Positions 43,364 through 51,689 of a stretch of DNA of 64,000 nt are shown here, in pieces. Within the stretch, counting starts at the first letter, position 1. Each line of letters starts with the position of its first letter. The position numbers and the translations under genes were made by a program. The stretch is from Kribbella aluminosa (GTDB lineage: Bacteria > Actinomycetota > Actinomycetes > Propionibacteriales > Kribbellaceae), in contig NZ_JAGINT010000001.1 in the NCBI RefSeq assembly GCF_017876295.1, positions 2,046,001 to 2,110,000 of the forward strand, given 5' to 3'. Below the pieces are notes generated by a model. That model was given only the letters and a program-made list of their open reading frames with translations, was not told the origin of the DNA and ran no database searches.

Positions 43364-44547
43364 ACCTGGAGATCGCCGTCGCGAACGACGACCTGTCCAG
43401 CGGCGATCACGAACTCCCGGCGCGGCGCGCGAACCAGCACGTCCGGCGCGTTCTCCGCGTCCAGCAGCACGATGTCCGCCCGCGCACCGACGGCGAGACC
43501 GTGGTTCTCCCGGTGCACGAAGGTCGCGCCGTACGTCGTCGCGAGCTCCACCGCGTACGTCAGGTCCTCGTCCGTCCGCAGCCCGTGCAGCCGCGCGAAC
43601 CCGCGGGCGATCTGCAGCAGGTCACCATCGCCGTACGGCGACCACAGATCGCGGATGCCGTCCGTACCGAGGCCGATCGGCACGCCCGCGGCCCGCATCT
43701 CGCGGAACGGCAGCGGCGCCGACGTTGGCGGGGCCACCGTGGTCCAGGAGATCCCGGCCGCACCGAGCAGTTCCACCAGCTCCGAGCGCCGCGCCGGGGC
43801 CAGCTCGCCGAGCGCGAACCCGTGCGACACGTTCACCTTGCCCTGCAGGCCTGCCTGGATCGTGCGCTCGGCGAGCAGTTCGTACTGGAACGCGCCGAGG
43901 TCGCCGTGGTCGTGCAGGTGCAGGTCGAGCCCGACGCCGCGCCGGACCGCGATCTCGAACAGCCCGTCCAGCTGGCCGACCGGGTCGCGGTCGATCGTCG
44001 CCGGGTCCAGTCCGCCGATGCTGGTCGCACCCTCCGCCGCGGCCTGGTCGAGCAGCTCGAGTACGCCGGGTCGGCGCAGTACCCCGTCCTGCGGGAACGC
44101 GACCAGCTCGACCTCGACCGCGCCGTTCAGCTCGGCCGCGGCCTCGAGGACGTTGGCGATCCCGCGCAGGCCGACGCCGAGGTCGACGTCGACGTGCGTC
44201 CGGGTGGCCGTCGTACCGTGCCGGAGGAACTCGCGCAGTACCGCCGACGCACCCTTGACGCTGGGGATCCCGTACTTGTCCCGCTCGGCGCGCTCGTGCG
44301 CGATCCGGCCCTGGGTGGTCGGCTGCCCGCCGTACGACACCCACGGCAGACCCCACCAGCTCTTGTCGACATGCGCGTGCGCGTTCACGAACCCGGGCAG
44401 CGCGAGCAGCCCGCGCCCCTCGACGCGCTGGTCGGCCGCGCCGCCGCTCCCGGCGGGGGAGAGTTCGGAGATGACACCGTCGACGACCACGACGTCGACC
44501 GCGCCGCCGCCCCAAGGGCGCACGTCAGCAAGCAGCAAAGAGGTCAT
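43360..44547 (-). CDS. cytosine deaminase-like amidohydrolase
   Basis: A 395-residue metal-dependent hydrolase. FVNAHAHVDKSW near residue 55 has the HxH metal pair with the cytosine-deaminase-like VDKS; HLHDHGDLG and KVNVSHGFALGEL carry further His ligands; GLGTDGIRDLWSP near 300 carries the catalytic Asp. It should deaminate a cyclic nitrogen compound such as a pyrimidine; exact substrate unknown. First gene of an operon with the MFS permease. TACCAT (44555-44560 complement) lies seven bases ahead of the ATG at 44547, a leaderless pattern, and overlaps a TGGTATACCA operator. Confidence 0.85.
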   Translation of the reverse strand: MTSLLLADVRPWGGGAVDVVVVDGVISELSPAGSGGAADQRVEGRGLLALPGFVNAHAHVDKSWWGLPWVSYGGQPTTQGRIAHERAERDKYGIPSVKGASAVLREFLRHGTTATRTHVDVDLGVGLRGIANVLEAAAELNGAVEVELVAFPQDGVLRRPGVLELLDQAAAEGATSIGGLDPATIDRDPVGQLDGLFEIAVRRGVGLDLHLHDHGDLGAFQYELLAERTIQAGLQGKVNVSHGFALGELAPARRSELVELLGAAGISWTTVAPPTSAPLPFREMRAAGVPIGLGTDGIRDLWSPYGDGDLLQIARGFARLHGLRTDEDLTYAVELATTYGATFVHRENHGLAVGARADIVLLDAENAPDVLVRAPRREFVIAAGQVVVRDGDLQV

Positions 44548-44555
44548 ACAAGGAA

Positions 44556-44565
44556 TGGTATACCA
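44556..44565 (-). promoter_or_regulatory. GntR operator overlapping the deaminase promoter
   Basis: TGGTATACCA is a perfect 10-bp palindrome that covers the presumed -10 box of the deaminase-MFS operon. A near-identical TGGCATACCA lies before the GntR gene at 45208. The form matches known FCD-GntR sites. Confidence 0.8.
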
Positions 44566-44569
44566 AAAT

Positions 44570-45187
44570 TCAGGACGGCTGGCCGCGGAGGGCTGCTCGG
44601 GCCTGGGCGAGGTGTTCGCCGGCGAGGCGTTCGGCGAGGGCTACGTCTCGGTTGGCGATCGCGGCGCAGAGTTCGCGGTGCTGCTGGACGACTCCGAGCA
44701 GGTCGTCGTGCTGGGCGAGCAGCCAGCGCATCCGGCTGCGGAGTGGTCGCTCGATCTCGACCAGGAGTTCGTTGGACGCCAGTTCGGTGACCTGCTCGTG
44801 GAAGTCCGCAGCCTTCCGCCGGGCCAGCACAGCGTTCCCGGCCTCCGCGGCCTCCAGGTGCTCGTCGAGCGTTGCCTGCAAGCGATCCAGCCCCTCGCGG
44901 GTACGCCGTTCCGCGGCCAGCCGGAACGTCAACGGCTCGAACGCCGTCCGCACCTCCAGCAGATCCGCGATGTCGGAGTCGGTGAACGTCCGCACCACCG
45001 CCCACGACCGCGGCCGCAGCGTCACCAGCCCCTCGCCGACGAGCGCCTTCAGCGCCTCCCGCACCGGCACCCGGCTGACATTCAGAGCGGTCGCCAGCTC
45101 GCGCTCGACAAGCCGTTCACCGGGCGCGCGGACCCCGTCGAGGATCTCCTCCCGCAACAACCGCGTCACCCGCTCGGTCTCGGACAC
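44570..45187 (-). CDS. FCD-type GntR transcriptional regulator of the deaminase-MFS operon
   Basis: A 205-residue regulator: winged helix RVTRLLREEILDG then VSRVPVREALKALVGEGLVTLRP, followed by an FCD ligand domain with metal/ligand residues around FHEQVTEL and HRELCAAI. GTG start at 45187, GGGAGGG 7 bases ahead. Operators TGGTATACCA (before the deaminase) and TGGCATACCA (before this gene) imply it represses both the operon and itself, with release by the nitrogen compound the deaminase acts on. All three genes face the same way. Confidence 0.9.
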   Translation of the reverse strand: MSETERVTRLLREEILDGVRAPGERLVERELATALNVSRVPVREALKALVGEGLVTLRPRSWAVVRTFTDSDIADLLEVRTAFEPLTFRLAAERRTREGLDRLQATLDEHLEAAEAGNAVLARRKAADFHEQVTELASNELLVEIERPLRSRMRWLLAQHDDLLGVVQQHRELCAAIANRDVALAERLAGEHLAQARAALRGQPS

Positions 45188-45207
45188 CCGCGCCCTCCCT
45201 CCGGATT

Positions 45208-45217
45208 TGGCATACCA
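45208..45217 (-). promoter_or_regulatory. second GntR operator, autoregulatory
   Basis: TGGCATACCA differs by one base from the palindrome at 44556. It stands 20 bases upstream of the regulator's GTG, the right place for autorepression. Confidence 0.72.
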
Positions 45218-45235
45218 TTATCCACGCCCATGACC

Positions 45236-45883
45236 TCAGGGTTCGAGCAGCCCGGCCCGGATCGCGTACCGGGTCAGGTCCAGCCGGTCCCGGAGCCCGA
45301 GCTTCTGCAGGATGTTGGACCGGTGCCGCTCGACGGTCTTGACGCTGATCGTGAGCAGCTCGGCGATCTCCTTCGAGGAGTTGCCCTCGGCAACCAGCTT
45401 GAGGATCTCCTCCTCGCGCGCGGTGAGGATCTGCCGCGGCAGGTCGGCGCCCTGCCGGACCCGCTCCAGGTAGCTGCGCACCAGCCGGGTCATCGCGCCC
45501 GGGTACAGGAACGGCTCGCCGCGCATCGTCGCCCGGCAGGCCTCGACGAGGTCCCGGTCGAGCACCGACTTCAGCACGTACCCGGACGCGCCGGCCTTCA
45601 GAGCCTGGAAGAAGTACTGCTCGTTGTCGTACATGGTGAGCATCAGCACCCGTACGTCCGGTGCGACCGCGGACAGCTCGCGGGCCGCCTGCAGCCCGGT
45701 CATCCGCGGCATCGCGATGTCCAGGATCGCCAGGTCCACCGGCTGCCGGCGGCAGATCGCGACCGCCTCGCTCCCGTCGGACGCCTCCGCGACCACGGCG
45801 AGATCCGGCTCGCCGTCGAGGATCAGCCGCACGCCACGCCGTACCAGCGCGTGATCGTCGGCCAGCAGGATCTTCGTCGTCAT
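45236..45883 (-). CDS. NarL/FixJ-family response regulator
   Basis: A 215-residue two-component regulator. Receiver domain: DDH near the N-terminus, phospho-Asp in DLAILDIAMPRM (near residue 55), conserved Lys in YVLKSV. C-terminal LuxR-type helix-turn-helix: LTAREEEILKLVAEGNSSKEIAELL and SVKTVERHRSNILQKL. Its ATG overlaps the kinase stop (ATGA), so the pair is coupled. Target genes unknown. Confidence 0.93.
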   Translation of the reverse strand: MTTKILLADDHALVRRGVRLILDGEPDLAVVAEASDGSEAVAICRRQPVDLAILDIAMPRMTGLQAARELSAVAPDVRVLMLTMYDNEQYFFQALKAGASGYVLKSVLDRDLVEACRATMRGEPFLYPGAMTRLVRSYLERVRQGADLPRQILTAREEEILKLVAEGNSSKEIAELLTISVKTVERHRSNILQKLGLRDRLDLTRYAIRAGLLEP

Positions 45884-46824
45884 GCGCGGCTCCCAACGGT
45901 CAGGCTGACCTGCGTACCGCCGTCCGGCCCGTCGCCGACCTCCAGCGTCGCGCCGATCAGCAACGCCCGCTCCCGCATCCCGCGGATCCCGGCGCCCTCG
46001 TGCGCCGGCCCGGTGCCGCGCCCGTCGTCCTCGATCCGCAGTACGACCGCCGAGTCCTCCCGCAGCAGCGACAGCTCGATCCGCGACGCACCCGCGTGCC
46101 GGGCCACGTTCGTCAGGCTCTCCTGCGCCACCCGGTACAGCACCAGCTCCGTCTGCTCGTCCAGCTCCAGCCCGCTGTCGAACCGCCGGTGGATGTCCAG
46201 CCCGGTGTGGTCCGACACCTCGGTGGCGAGCGCGGTCAGCGCACTGGTCAGCCCGAGATCCTCCAGTACGCCGGGCCGCAGCCGGTGCGCGAGTCGCCGT
46301 ACCTCGTCCAGACTCGCCCGGGTCGTCTCCTGCGCCTGCACCAGCTCGTTCCGCAGTCCCGGATCCGGCGAGCGATCGGCCGCCCGCTTCAGATCCATCA
46401 GTACGGCGGTCAGCGTCTGCCCGACCTCGTCGTGCAGCTCGCGCGCGATCCGCCGGCGCTCGGACTCCTGCGCCGACAACGCCCGCGCCGCACTGGTCGC
46501 CCGCTCCTCCTCCAGCCGGTCGAGCATCGCGTTGAACGCCCGCAGTACATCCGGTACGCCGCCGTGCCCCTGCACGGGAAGCCGCTGCCCGGGCCGCAGT
46601 ACGTCGACCGTGGACATCCGCCGGTTCAGCCGGGCCAGCGGGGCCAGGCCGACCCGCAGCAGCACCGCGTTCGCGACGAGCATCACGGCGAGCCCGCCGA
46701 TCAGTACGGACGCCTCGGTGAACAGCACCGGCACCGAGACCGTCACCGGCGCCCACAGCAGCAGGGCGGTCGCAGCGCCGAGCACGACCGCGTTGAGAGC
46801 GAAGATCCGCCAGAACAGCGCCAC
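45880..46824 (-). CDS. sensor histidine kinase, HisKA_3 type
   Basis: A 314-residue membrane kinase. Two N-terminal helices (ALNAVVLGAATALLLW and VLIGGLAVMLVANAVLL) enclose about 12 extracytoplasmic residues, so it likely senses the membrane or an internal signal. A HAMP-like linker (PLARLNRRMSTVDVLRPGQR) leads to the phosphorylated His in RRIARELHDEVGQT (near residue 125) and an ATP-binding domain with DDGRGTGP. Start: the GTG at 46824 is 10 bases from AAGGAG; the GTG at 46833 is only 1 base away and is rejected for spacing. Partner of the response regulator above. Confidence 0.9.
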   Translation of the reverse strand: MALFWRIFALNAVVLGAATALLLWAPVTVSVPVLFTEASVLIGGLAVMLVANAVLLRVGLAPLARLNRRMSTVDVLRPGQRLPVQGHGGVPDVLRAFNAMLDRLEEERATSAARALSAQESERRRIARELHDEVGQTLTAVLMDLKRAADRSPDPGLRNELVQAQETTRASLDEVRRLAHRLRPGVLEDLGLTSALTALATEVSDHTGLDIHRRFDSGLELDEQTELVLYRVAQESLTNVARHAGASRIELSLLREDSAVVLRIEDDGRGTGPAHEGAGIRGMRERALLIGATLEVGDGPDGGTQVSLTVGSRA

Positions 46825-46948
46825 CGCGGGCACGCTCCTTCCGTGAACGAGATTCCCGCCACTATGGCAGCCCTGCGGCGTTCGCACCGGCGCAAGATGG
46901 GTGTTGGTCCCGATAGGCAACCCGCGCGGCAGCGGCCATGGTGTGGGC

Positions 46949-47263
46949 ATGAACACCCCGAAGACCGCACCCACCGACCACCGGGTGCACGAGACCCTGC
47001 AGCGGCTGCAGCACGAGCGGAACACGCGGCTCGCGCAGCTGAACGCGATGGAGGCCGACAAGCCGAACTCCAACGAGGACCTGGCGACGGCCCAGACGAC
47101 CGCGATCCGGCTGGTTCTGAAGGAGATCGACGCCGCCGTGGAGCGCGTCTCGGACGGGACGTACGGCGTCTGTGGCGGCTGCAACGCGCGGATCCCGGTC
47201 GGCCGGCTGGAGATCCTGCCGTACGTCCGGTACTGCGTCCGCTGCCAGCAGCGGGCCCTCTGA
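46949..47263 (+). CDS. DksA/TraR C4 zinc-finger protein 1
   Basis: A 104-residue protein: coiled-coil N-part (LQRLQHERNTRLAQLNAME) then a four-Cys zinc finger, CGGC and CVRC near residues 76 and 96. DksA relatives enter the RNA polymerase secondary channel and alter initiation; in actinobacteria the roles of short members are poorly known. ATG at 46949; ribosome site weak. Divergent from the kinase. First of a three-gene row with a second DksA-like protein (8 bases on) and an actin-like ATPase. Confidence 0.87.
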   Translation: MNTPKTAPTDHRVHETLQRLQHERNTRLAQLNAMEADKPNSNEDLATAQTTAIRLVLKEIDAAVERVSDGTYGVCGGCNARIPVGRLEILPYVRYCVRCQQRAL

Positions 47264-47271
47264 GGAGATTC

Positions 47272-47607
47272 GTGAACAGCCAGGCTCGGACCAATCGACG
47301 CAACGGGGGCCTGCCGCACGACGAACTCGCAGTACTGCGGGCGAAACTGCTCGACCAACGCGCCTTCCGAAGCGAACAGCTGGCCGGCTACGGCGGGAGC
47401 GCGGTACTGGACGAGGTGCACGGCCAGCTGGTGGGTGCGGCCCGGCATGTCCTCGCAGACGTCGAGGCCGCCCTGGACCGAATGAACACCGGCCACTACG
47501 GCCACTGCCGAGCCTGCCGCACCGCCATCGACCTGCCCCGCCTCCGAATCTGCCCGGAGTCGCTGTACTGCGTCACCTGCCACCGCGAACGGGAAACCGA
47601 CCAGTGA
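47272..47607 (+). CDS. DksA/TraR C4 zinc-finger protein 2
   Basis: A 111-residue second DksA-like protein: helical N-part (ELAVLRAKLLDQRAFRSEQL) and a C4 finger, CRAC and CVTC. Start GTG at 47272, with GAGGAG overlapping the preceding stop. Only about a third identical to protein 1, so an old duplication or a heterodimer partner. Its stop overlaps the GTG of the actin-like gene (GTGA), coupling the three. Confidence 0.85.
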   Translation: MNSQARTNRRNGGLPHDELAVLRAKLLDQRAFRSEQLAGYGGSAVLDEVHGQLVGAARHVLADVEAALDRMNTGHYGHCRACRTAIDLPRLRICPESLYCVTCHRERETDQ

Positions 47608-48362
47608 AACCCACACACGCGTCGGTGAGTGCCCTGCGTCGGCTGGGGGCGGATGGTGGGGTGCGGGGTGTGGCCTTGGATGTTGGGAGTGCTCGTGCTC
47701 GGGTTTGGAGTTCTGAGCGGGGGCTGGTCCTGGATGCGCCGACTGCTGGGCGTGGGCGGCGGCTGGTGTCGCGAGGGGCCTTTGCTGATCTTGCGGGAGT
47801 GGTTGCGCTGGTCAGTGCTGTCGTGGCTGACGGGCGGCGTGATCGGCTGAGCGCGGTGGTCACCACGCCGGTGCTGTGCGATGACACGCACCGGGAGAAC
47901 GTTCGTACTGTGCTGGCTGAGCTCGGTGTCGCCTCGGTCGTGCTGATCGACGGGGTGAAGGCAGCGGCGTTCGGCGCCGGCACGGACGTAACCGAGCCGC
48001 TCCTCGTCGTCGACATCGGCGCCCAGCTCACAGAAGTGGCGCTGGTCGCGGGCGGCGCCGTCGTCGAGGCACGACGTACCGCACTCGGCCTCGACGACGT
48101 ACGTACGGTGTTCCCGATCGTCGAGGTGGTCGGCGAGGCGCTGCTCGAGCTGCTCCGCGGCGACTCCGGCGCCCAGGTCGTCGACGCGCTCGACCGCGGC
48201 GTCCTGCTGACCGGCGGCGGCGCGCTCCGCCCGGAGATCACCTACAAGCTCGGCCAGCGCCTCGGCGCCCCGGTCACCCCGGCCCCAGCGCCGCACACGG
48301 CCGCCGTCCGCGGCGCCGCCGCAGCCCTCCAAGCCATCCATCGCCACCCAACCAGCACCTAG
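47604..48362 (+). CDS. short MreB/Hsp70-like actin-fold ATPase
   Basis: A 252-residue actin-fold protein. Phosphate-1 loop GVALDVGSARARVW (near residue 22), phosphate-2 LLVVDIGAQLTEVALV (near 133) and adenosine motif GVLLTGGGALRP (near 205) are all present. MreB is about 340 residues, so one subdomain between phosphate 2 and adenosine is much reduced. Filament growth is therefore doubtful; it might act as a nucleotide switch. GTG start at 47604 overlaps the DksA-like stop. The first 75 codons end mostly in G/T and the last 80 in C. Role unknown; coupling to two DksA-like proteins hints at a transcription-linked function. Confidence 0.75.
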   Translation: MKPTHASVSALRRLGADGGVRGVALDVGSARARVWSSERGLVLDAPTAGRGRRLVSRGAFADLAGVVALVSAVVADGRRDRLSAVVTTPVLCDDTHRENVRTVLAELGVASVVLIDGVKAAAFGAGTDVTEPLLVVDIGAQLTEVALVAGGAVVEARRTALGLDDVRTVFPIVEVVGEALLELLRGDSGAQVVDALDRGVLLTGGGALRPEITYKLGQRLGAPVTPAPAPHTAAVRGAAAALQAIHRHPTST

Positions 48363-48405
48363 CCCCACGGCTCGGCAAACCACAGGCCGGCCCCCGACCG
48401 GGCAC

Positions 48406-48894
48406 CTAGCCGGCGGCCTTCTCCTGGATCAGGTCTTCGACAGCCTTCGGGATGGTGGTCTCGAAGTCGAGGAGCTTCGCCCAGGTCAGGGTGATCCGGA
48501 TGACCACCATCTCGTCGTACAGCGCTGTCACGCCCTCGACCCACCCGGGGTACTGCTCGTCGGTCATCACCTTGTGGCCGGCGACCAGGTAGCCCTCGGG
48601 TACGCCGGGCACCAGCTCCAGCTCGGCCGTGCCGCGGAGCAGCAGGACCTTCGGCGGGAACGCGCCGGTGTCGATGGTGAGCGCGACCTTCGGGTTCTTC
48701 CGCAGCGCGGCGACCTTGGCGGACTTCGGCACGGTCGCGATCGCGAGCTGGTCGCCCTCGACCCAGAACCCGATCGGGATCACCCGCGGGTCGCCGTCCA
48801 GGCCGTCGTACGCGAGCCGGGCCGGCTCCGGGCCGTTCAGGAGCTGCTGGGAGTACGGCTTGGCCAGGATCTCGGCGATCTGCTGCTGGTTCAT
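48406..48894 (-). CDS. pyridoxamine 5'-phosphate oxidase/F420-type oxidoreductase-like protein
   Basis: A 162-residue split-barrel protein: IPIGFWVEGDQLAIATVPKSAKVAALRKNPKVALTID in shape (ends IPIGFW, NPKVALTID) is the flavin or F420-binding strand pair. The family reduces quinones or small oxidised compounds with F420 or FMN. ATG at 48894 follows AGGAC by 7 bases. Convergent with the gene before it, divergent from the hydrolase at 48978. The exact cofactor is not fixed by sequence. Confidence 0.78.
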   Translation of the reverse strand: MNQQQIAEILAKPYSQQLLNGPEPARLAYDGLDGDPRVIPIGFWVEGDQLAIATVPKSAKVAALRKNPKVALTIDTGAFPPKVLLLRGTAELELVPGVPEGYLVAGHKVMTDEQYPGWVEGVTALYDEMVVIRITLTWAKLLDFETTIPKAVEDLIQEKAAG

Positions 48895-48977
48895 GACTCT
48901 TGTCCTATCTCTGAGTGGCTTCTTAACCGGGGGACGGAGCCGCCGACGGGTTCTCGACATCGATAGGTTGGCGAATC

Positions 48978-50849
48978 GTGGAAAGTTTTGACTTCGGTCG
49001 CGGGACGGTCCAGCTCGCCGACGACGGGTCGGTTGCCCAGGTGCTGCATCCGGACGGGCGCCGCGTGCTGCTCGACGAGGCCCATGATGGCGGAGTGCAC
49101 GACAGCCTGCACGCATGGGGCAAGGGGTTCGTGGTCACCGACCGCGGCTCGTACCGCTTCGACACCCCGGTGCACACCCGGTGGCGAAGCAGCGGGATCG
49201 ACCTCCTGTACCAGTTCGGCGACCTCGAGCTGCGGGTCGGCCGCCGGTTCGGCGAGCGGTGGACCGAGACGTACGAGCTGCGCAACACCGGCGACGCCCC
49301 GATCGAGCTGGGATCGGTCGCGATCAGTACGCCGTACCGCGACGTCTACACGTCCAGCCGGGAGAGCCTGACCGGCTCCGTGCACGCGCATGTGTGGACG
49401 GGCGGCGCGGACGCGTGGGTCTGGGCGACGCCGATGGACGGCAGCGGCCCGGGCCTCGGGCTACAGCTGACCGAGGGCGAGCTCTGGGCGTACTCCGTGG
49501 AGTCCCGCGAGCCCGGCACCAGCAGCAACATCCGCGGGCACATCTACTTGCACGTCACCGACCACGCCCGCGCGCCGCACGCGATGGGCGGCCAGCCGGC
49601 GATCACGCTCGCACCCGGCGCGACGTACCGCTGGACCTGGCAACTGAGCTGGTACGACGACCTGCCGGCCTTCCACGCGGACCGATCACCGCTGATCGCC
49701 GCGGACCGTCTCGCCGCGGAAGTGGGGGAGACCCTCGAATTCACCGGGGCCGCCGCGCTGACCAGCGACGTGCCGGGTGTCCACCACGTCGAGTCGACCG
49801 ACGGCCGATCCCGGATCGCGGTCCTCTTCCACGAGCCGCTACGCGTGATCGCCGAGCGCCGAGTCCGGTTCGTCCTCGACCACCAGCGGCGGCCCGAGCT
49901 GGCCGGGAGCCGCAAGTACGCCTTCGTGCCGTACGACAACGACAGCGGCCTCACTGTGCTGGCGAGCGCGTGGCGGGACTGGTCCGACGCCCGCGAGCGT
50001 GTCGGCATGGCCCTGCTGCTGCAGGAGGTTCGCGACCGCGGCTGGGGCGACCGTGCCGAGCTGGACGTGGCGCTGGCCGGGTACGAGCAGTTCGTCCGCG
50101 AGTACCTGCTGGACCACGAGGGCACGATCCACGACGACAGCGTCCACCAGAACGCCGTACGGCTCTACAACTTCCCGTGGTTCGCGCGCTTCCTGCTCGG
50201 GCAGGGCGACCGGGACGGCGCGACCCGGATCCTCAACCGGTACTACGAGCTGGGTGGCGACCACTTCCTCGCCTTCGACCTCGGCCCGCTCCTGACCGAC
50301 CTCGGCCTGGAGGAGCACCTCGTCCGGCACGCGCAGACCTTCATCGGGTACGGCGACGAGCTGCCGCCGCACGAGGTCAACTACGAGCAGTCGATGGTGG
50401 CCCCGCTGCTCGAGCTGCTGGCTGCGGCGTACCAAACCGGCAAGATCGACGGCGCCGAGCTGACCCGCCGCCTCCCGTGGCTGACCGCGTTCGCCGCCGA
50501 CCAGCCCGACGTACGGCTGCGGCACGTCCCGATCCGGCACTGGGACGGGTATTGGTTCGGCCGGCTGCGGCTCTGGGGCGACGTCTTCCCGCACTACTGG
50601 TCCGCGCTGAGCGCCGTCGTGTACGCCGCCTGGCCGCGGGACCTGGTGACGCCCGAGCAGGCCGACTGGCTCGACCGCGCCGAGGAGGCGATCCTCCGGG
50701 CGAACCTGGTCAGCTTCGCCCCGGACGGGTCGGCCACGTGTGCGTTCGTGTACCCGAGCTGCGTGAACGGTCAGCCCGCCCACGTGGCCGACCCGCTCGC
50801 GAACGACCAGGACTGGGCCTTGGTGTACGCGTTGCGCCGGCTCAGCTGA
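48978..50849 (+). CDS. predicted six-hairpin (alpha/alpha-barrel) hydrolase, cytoplasmic
   Basis: A 623-residue protein without signal peptide; I do not recognise a named family. The first 270 residues look like a beta-sandwich domain (GDAPIELGSVAISTPYRD, LTEGELWAYSVESREPG), the rest like an alpha/alpha barrel (VRLYNFPWFARFLLGQGDRDG, HYWSALSAVVYAAWP). This layout occurs in many glycosidases and phosphorylases. GTG at 48978: TAGGTT lies 8 bases upstream, leaderless-type. The 3' end overlaps the convergent SDR by 8 bases. Confidence 0.68.
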   Translation: MESFDFGRGTVQLADDGSVAQVLHPDGRRVLLDEAHDGGVHDSLHAWGKGFVVTDRGSYRFDTPVHTRWRSSGIDLLYQFGDLELRVGRRFGERWTETYELRNTGDAPIELGSVAISTPYRDVYTSSRESLTGSVHAHVWTGGADAWVWATPMDGSGPGLGLQLTEGELWAYSVESREPGTSSNIRGHIYLHVTDHARAPHAMGGQPAITLAPGATYRWTWQLSWYDDLPAFHADRSPLIAADRLAAEVGETLEFTGAAALTSDVPGVHHVESTDGRSRIAVLFHEPLRVIAERRVRFVLDHQRRPELAGSRKYAFVPYDNDSGLTVLASAWRDWSDARERVGMALLLQEVRDRGWGDRAELDVALAGYEQFVREYLLDHEGTIHDDSVHQNAVRLYNFPWFARFLLGQGDRDGATRILNRYYELGGDHFLAFDLGPLLTDLGLEEHLVRHAQTFIGYGDELPPHEVNYEQSMVAPLLELLAAAYQTGKIDGAELTRRLPWLTAFAADQPDVRLRHVPIRHWDGYWFGRLRLWGDVFPHYWSALSAVVYAAWPRDLVTPEQADWLDRAEEAILRANLVSFAPDGSATCAFVYPSCVNGQPAHVADPLANDQDWALVYALRRLS

Positions 50850-51537
50850 GCAGCGCGGCGTTCTGCCGTTCGAGCGTCTTGACCGCGCCGGACGCCCAGC
50901 CCGGAGCGAGCGTCGCGGACAGGGCGTCCGGGAAGATCTCCTCGTCACCGGCCGCCACGCCGTCGAAGATCGCCCGCGCCACCGACTCCGGCGACGCCTT
51001 CGGTACGTCGAGGTCGCGGGACATCTCGGTGTCGGTCGGACCCGTCAGTACGGCGTGGACCCGGACGCCATGCGGGGCGAGCAGCGCCCGCTGCGCCTGG
51101 GTGAGCGAGAACGCGGCCGCCTTGGAGATCGAGTACGCCGGGATCATCGGCAACGAGGCGAGCGCCGCCACGGACAGGACGTTGACGATCGCCCCGCGTG
51201 CCTCGATGAGCTGCGGGAGGAACGCGGTGGCGAGGGCGTGCGGCCCGAACAGGTTCACGGCCAGGTGCTGTTCGAGCAGGGCGCGGTCGCTGAGGTTGTC
51301 GTACGCCGCGAGGCCCGCGTTGTTGACCAGGACATCCAGGGACTCGACGGTCTTCGCCGCCGCCTCGATCTGCGCCTGGTCGGTCACGTCCAGGTCGAGG
51401 TACGTCACCCGGGAGTCCTTGTGCGTCAGCGGAACCCGCGTCCCGGCGTACACGCGTTCTGCGCCTTGACGCAGGGCCTCCTCGACGAGTGCTTGTCCGA
51501 TGCCCCGGTTGGTGCCCGTGATCAGGACGGTGTGCAT
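50842..51537 (-). CDS. short-chain dehydrogenase/reductase
   Basis: A 231-residue SDR: TGTNRGIGQAL (NAD(P) Rossmann loop), LVNNAGLAAY, catalytic Ser in NVLSVAAL, Tyr-Lys in AYSISKAA (near residue 140). Substrate unknown. ATG at 51537 with GGAGAA 5 bases ahead. Divergent from the ECF sigma gene at 51690; three CAGTG boxes lie between. Sigma factors of this class often control an adjacent oxidoreductase, so regulation by its neighbour is plausible. Confidence 0.88.
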   Translation of the reverse strand: MHTVLITGTNRGIGQALVEEALRQGAERVYAGTRVPLTHKDSRVTYLDLDVTDQAQIEAAAKTVESLDVLVNNAGLAAYDNLSDRALLEQHLAVNLFGPHALATAFLPQLIEARGAIVNVLSVAALASLPMIPAYSISKAAAFSLTQAQRALLAPHGVRVHAVLTGPTDTEMSRDLDVPKASPESVARAIFDGVAAGDEEIFPDALSATLAPGWASGAVKTLERQNAALLS

Positions 51538-51559
51538 GGTGTTCTCCGTTCGGCTGTCG

Positions 51560-51585
51560 CAGTGCTTCACAGTGCTTTCACAGTG
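51560..51585. promoter_or_regulatory. three CAGTG boxes at helical spacing between SDR and sigma gene
   Basis: CAGTG begins at 51560, 51570 and 51581, that is every 10-11 bases, on the same DNA face. Two of the copies extend to TTCACAGTG. This looks like a cooperative activator site, though no protein can be assigned. Confidence 0.4.
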
Positions 51586-51689
51586 GACAGACCGCGCGGG
51601 CTGCGGGAACTGGTCGCGCGGGGACCGATCAGTTCGGGCGCGTGCCGGTGTCAGCAACGGTAGGAGAAGAATGGCGACGGAGGTGTCTC

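Noticed and set aside
43253..46846. Very long Ser/Arg-rich frame on the plus strand over the deaminase, GntR and kinase genes
   Set aside because: Composition is that of a shadow frame; the minus-strand genes are complete with motifs and operators.
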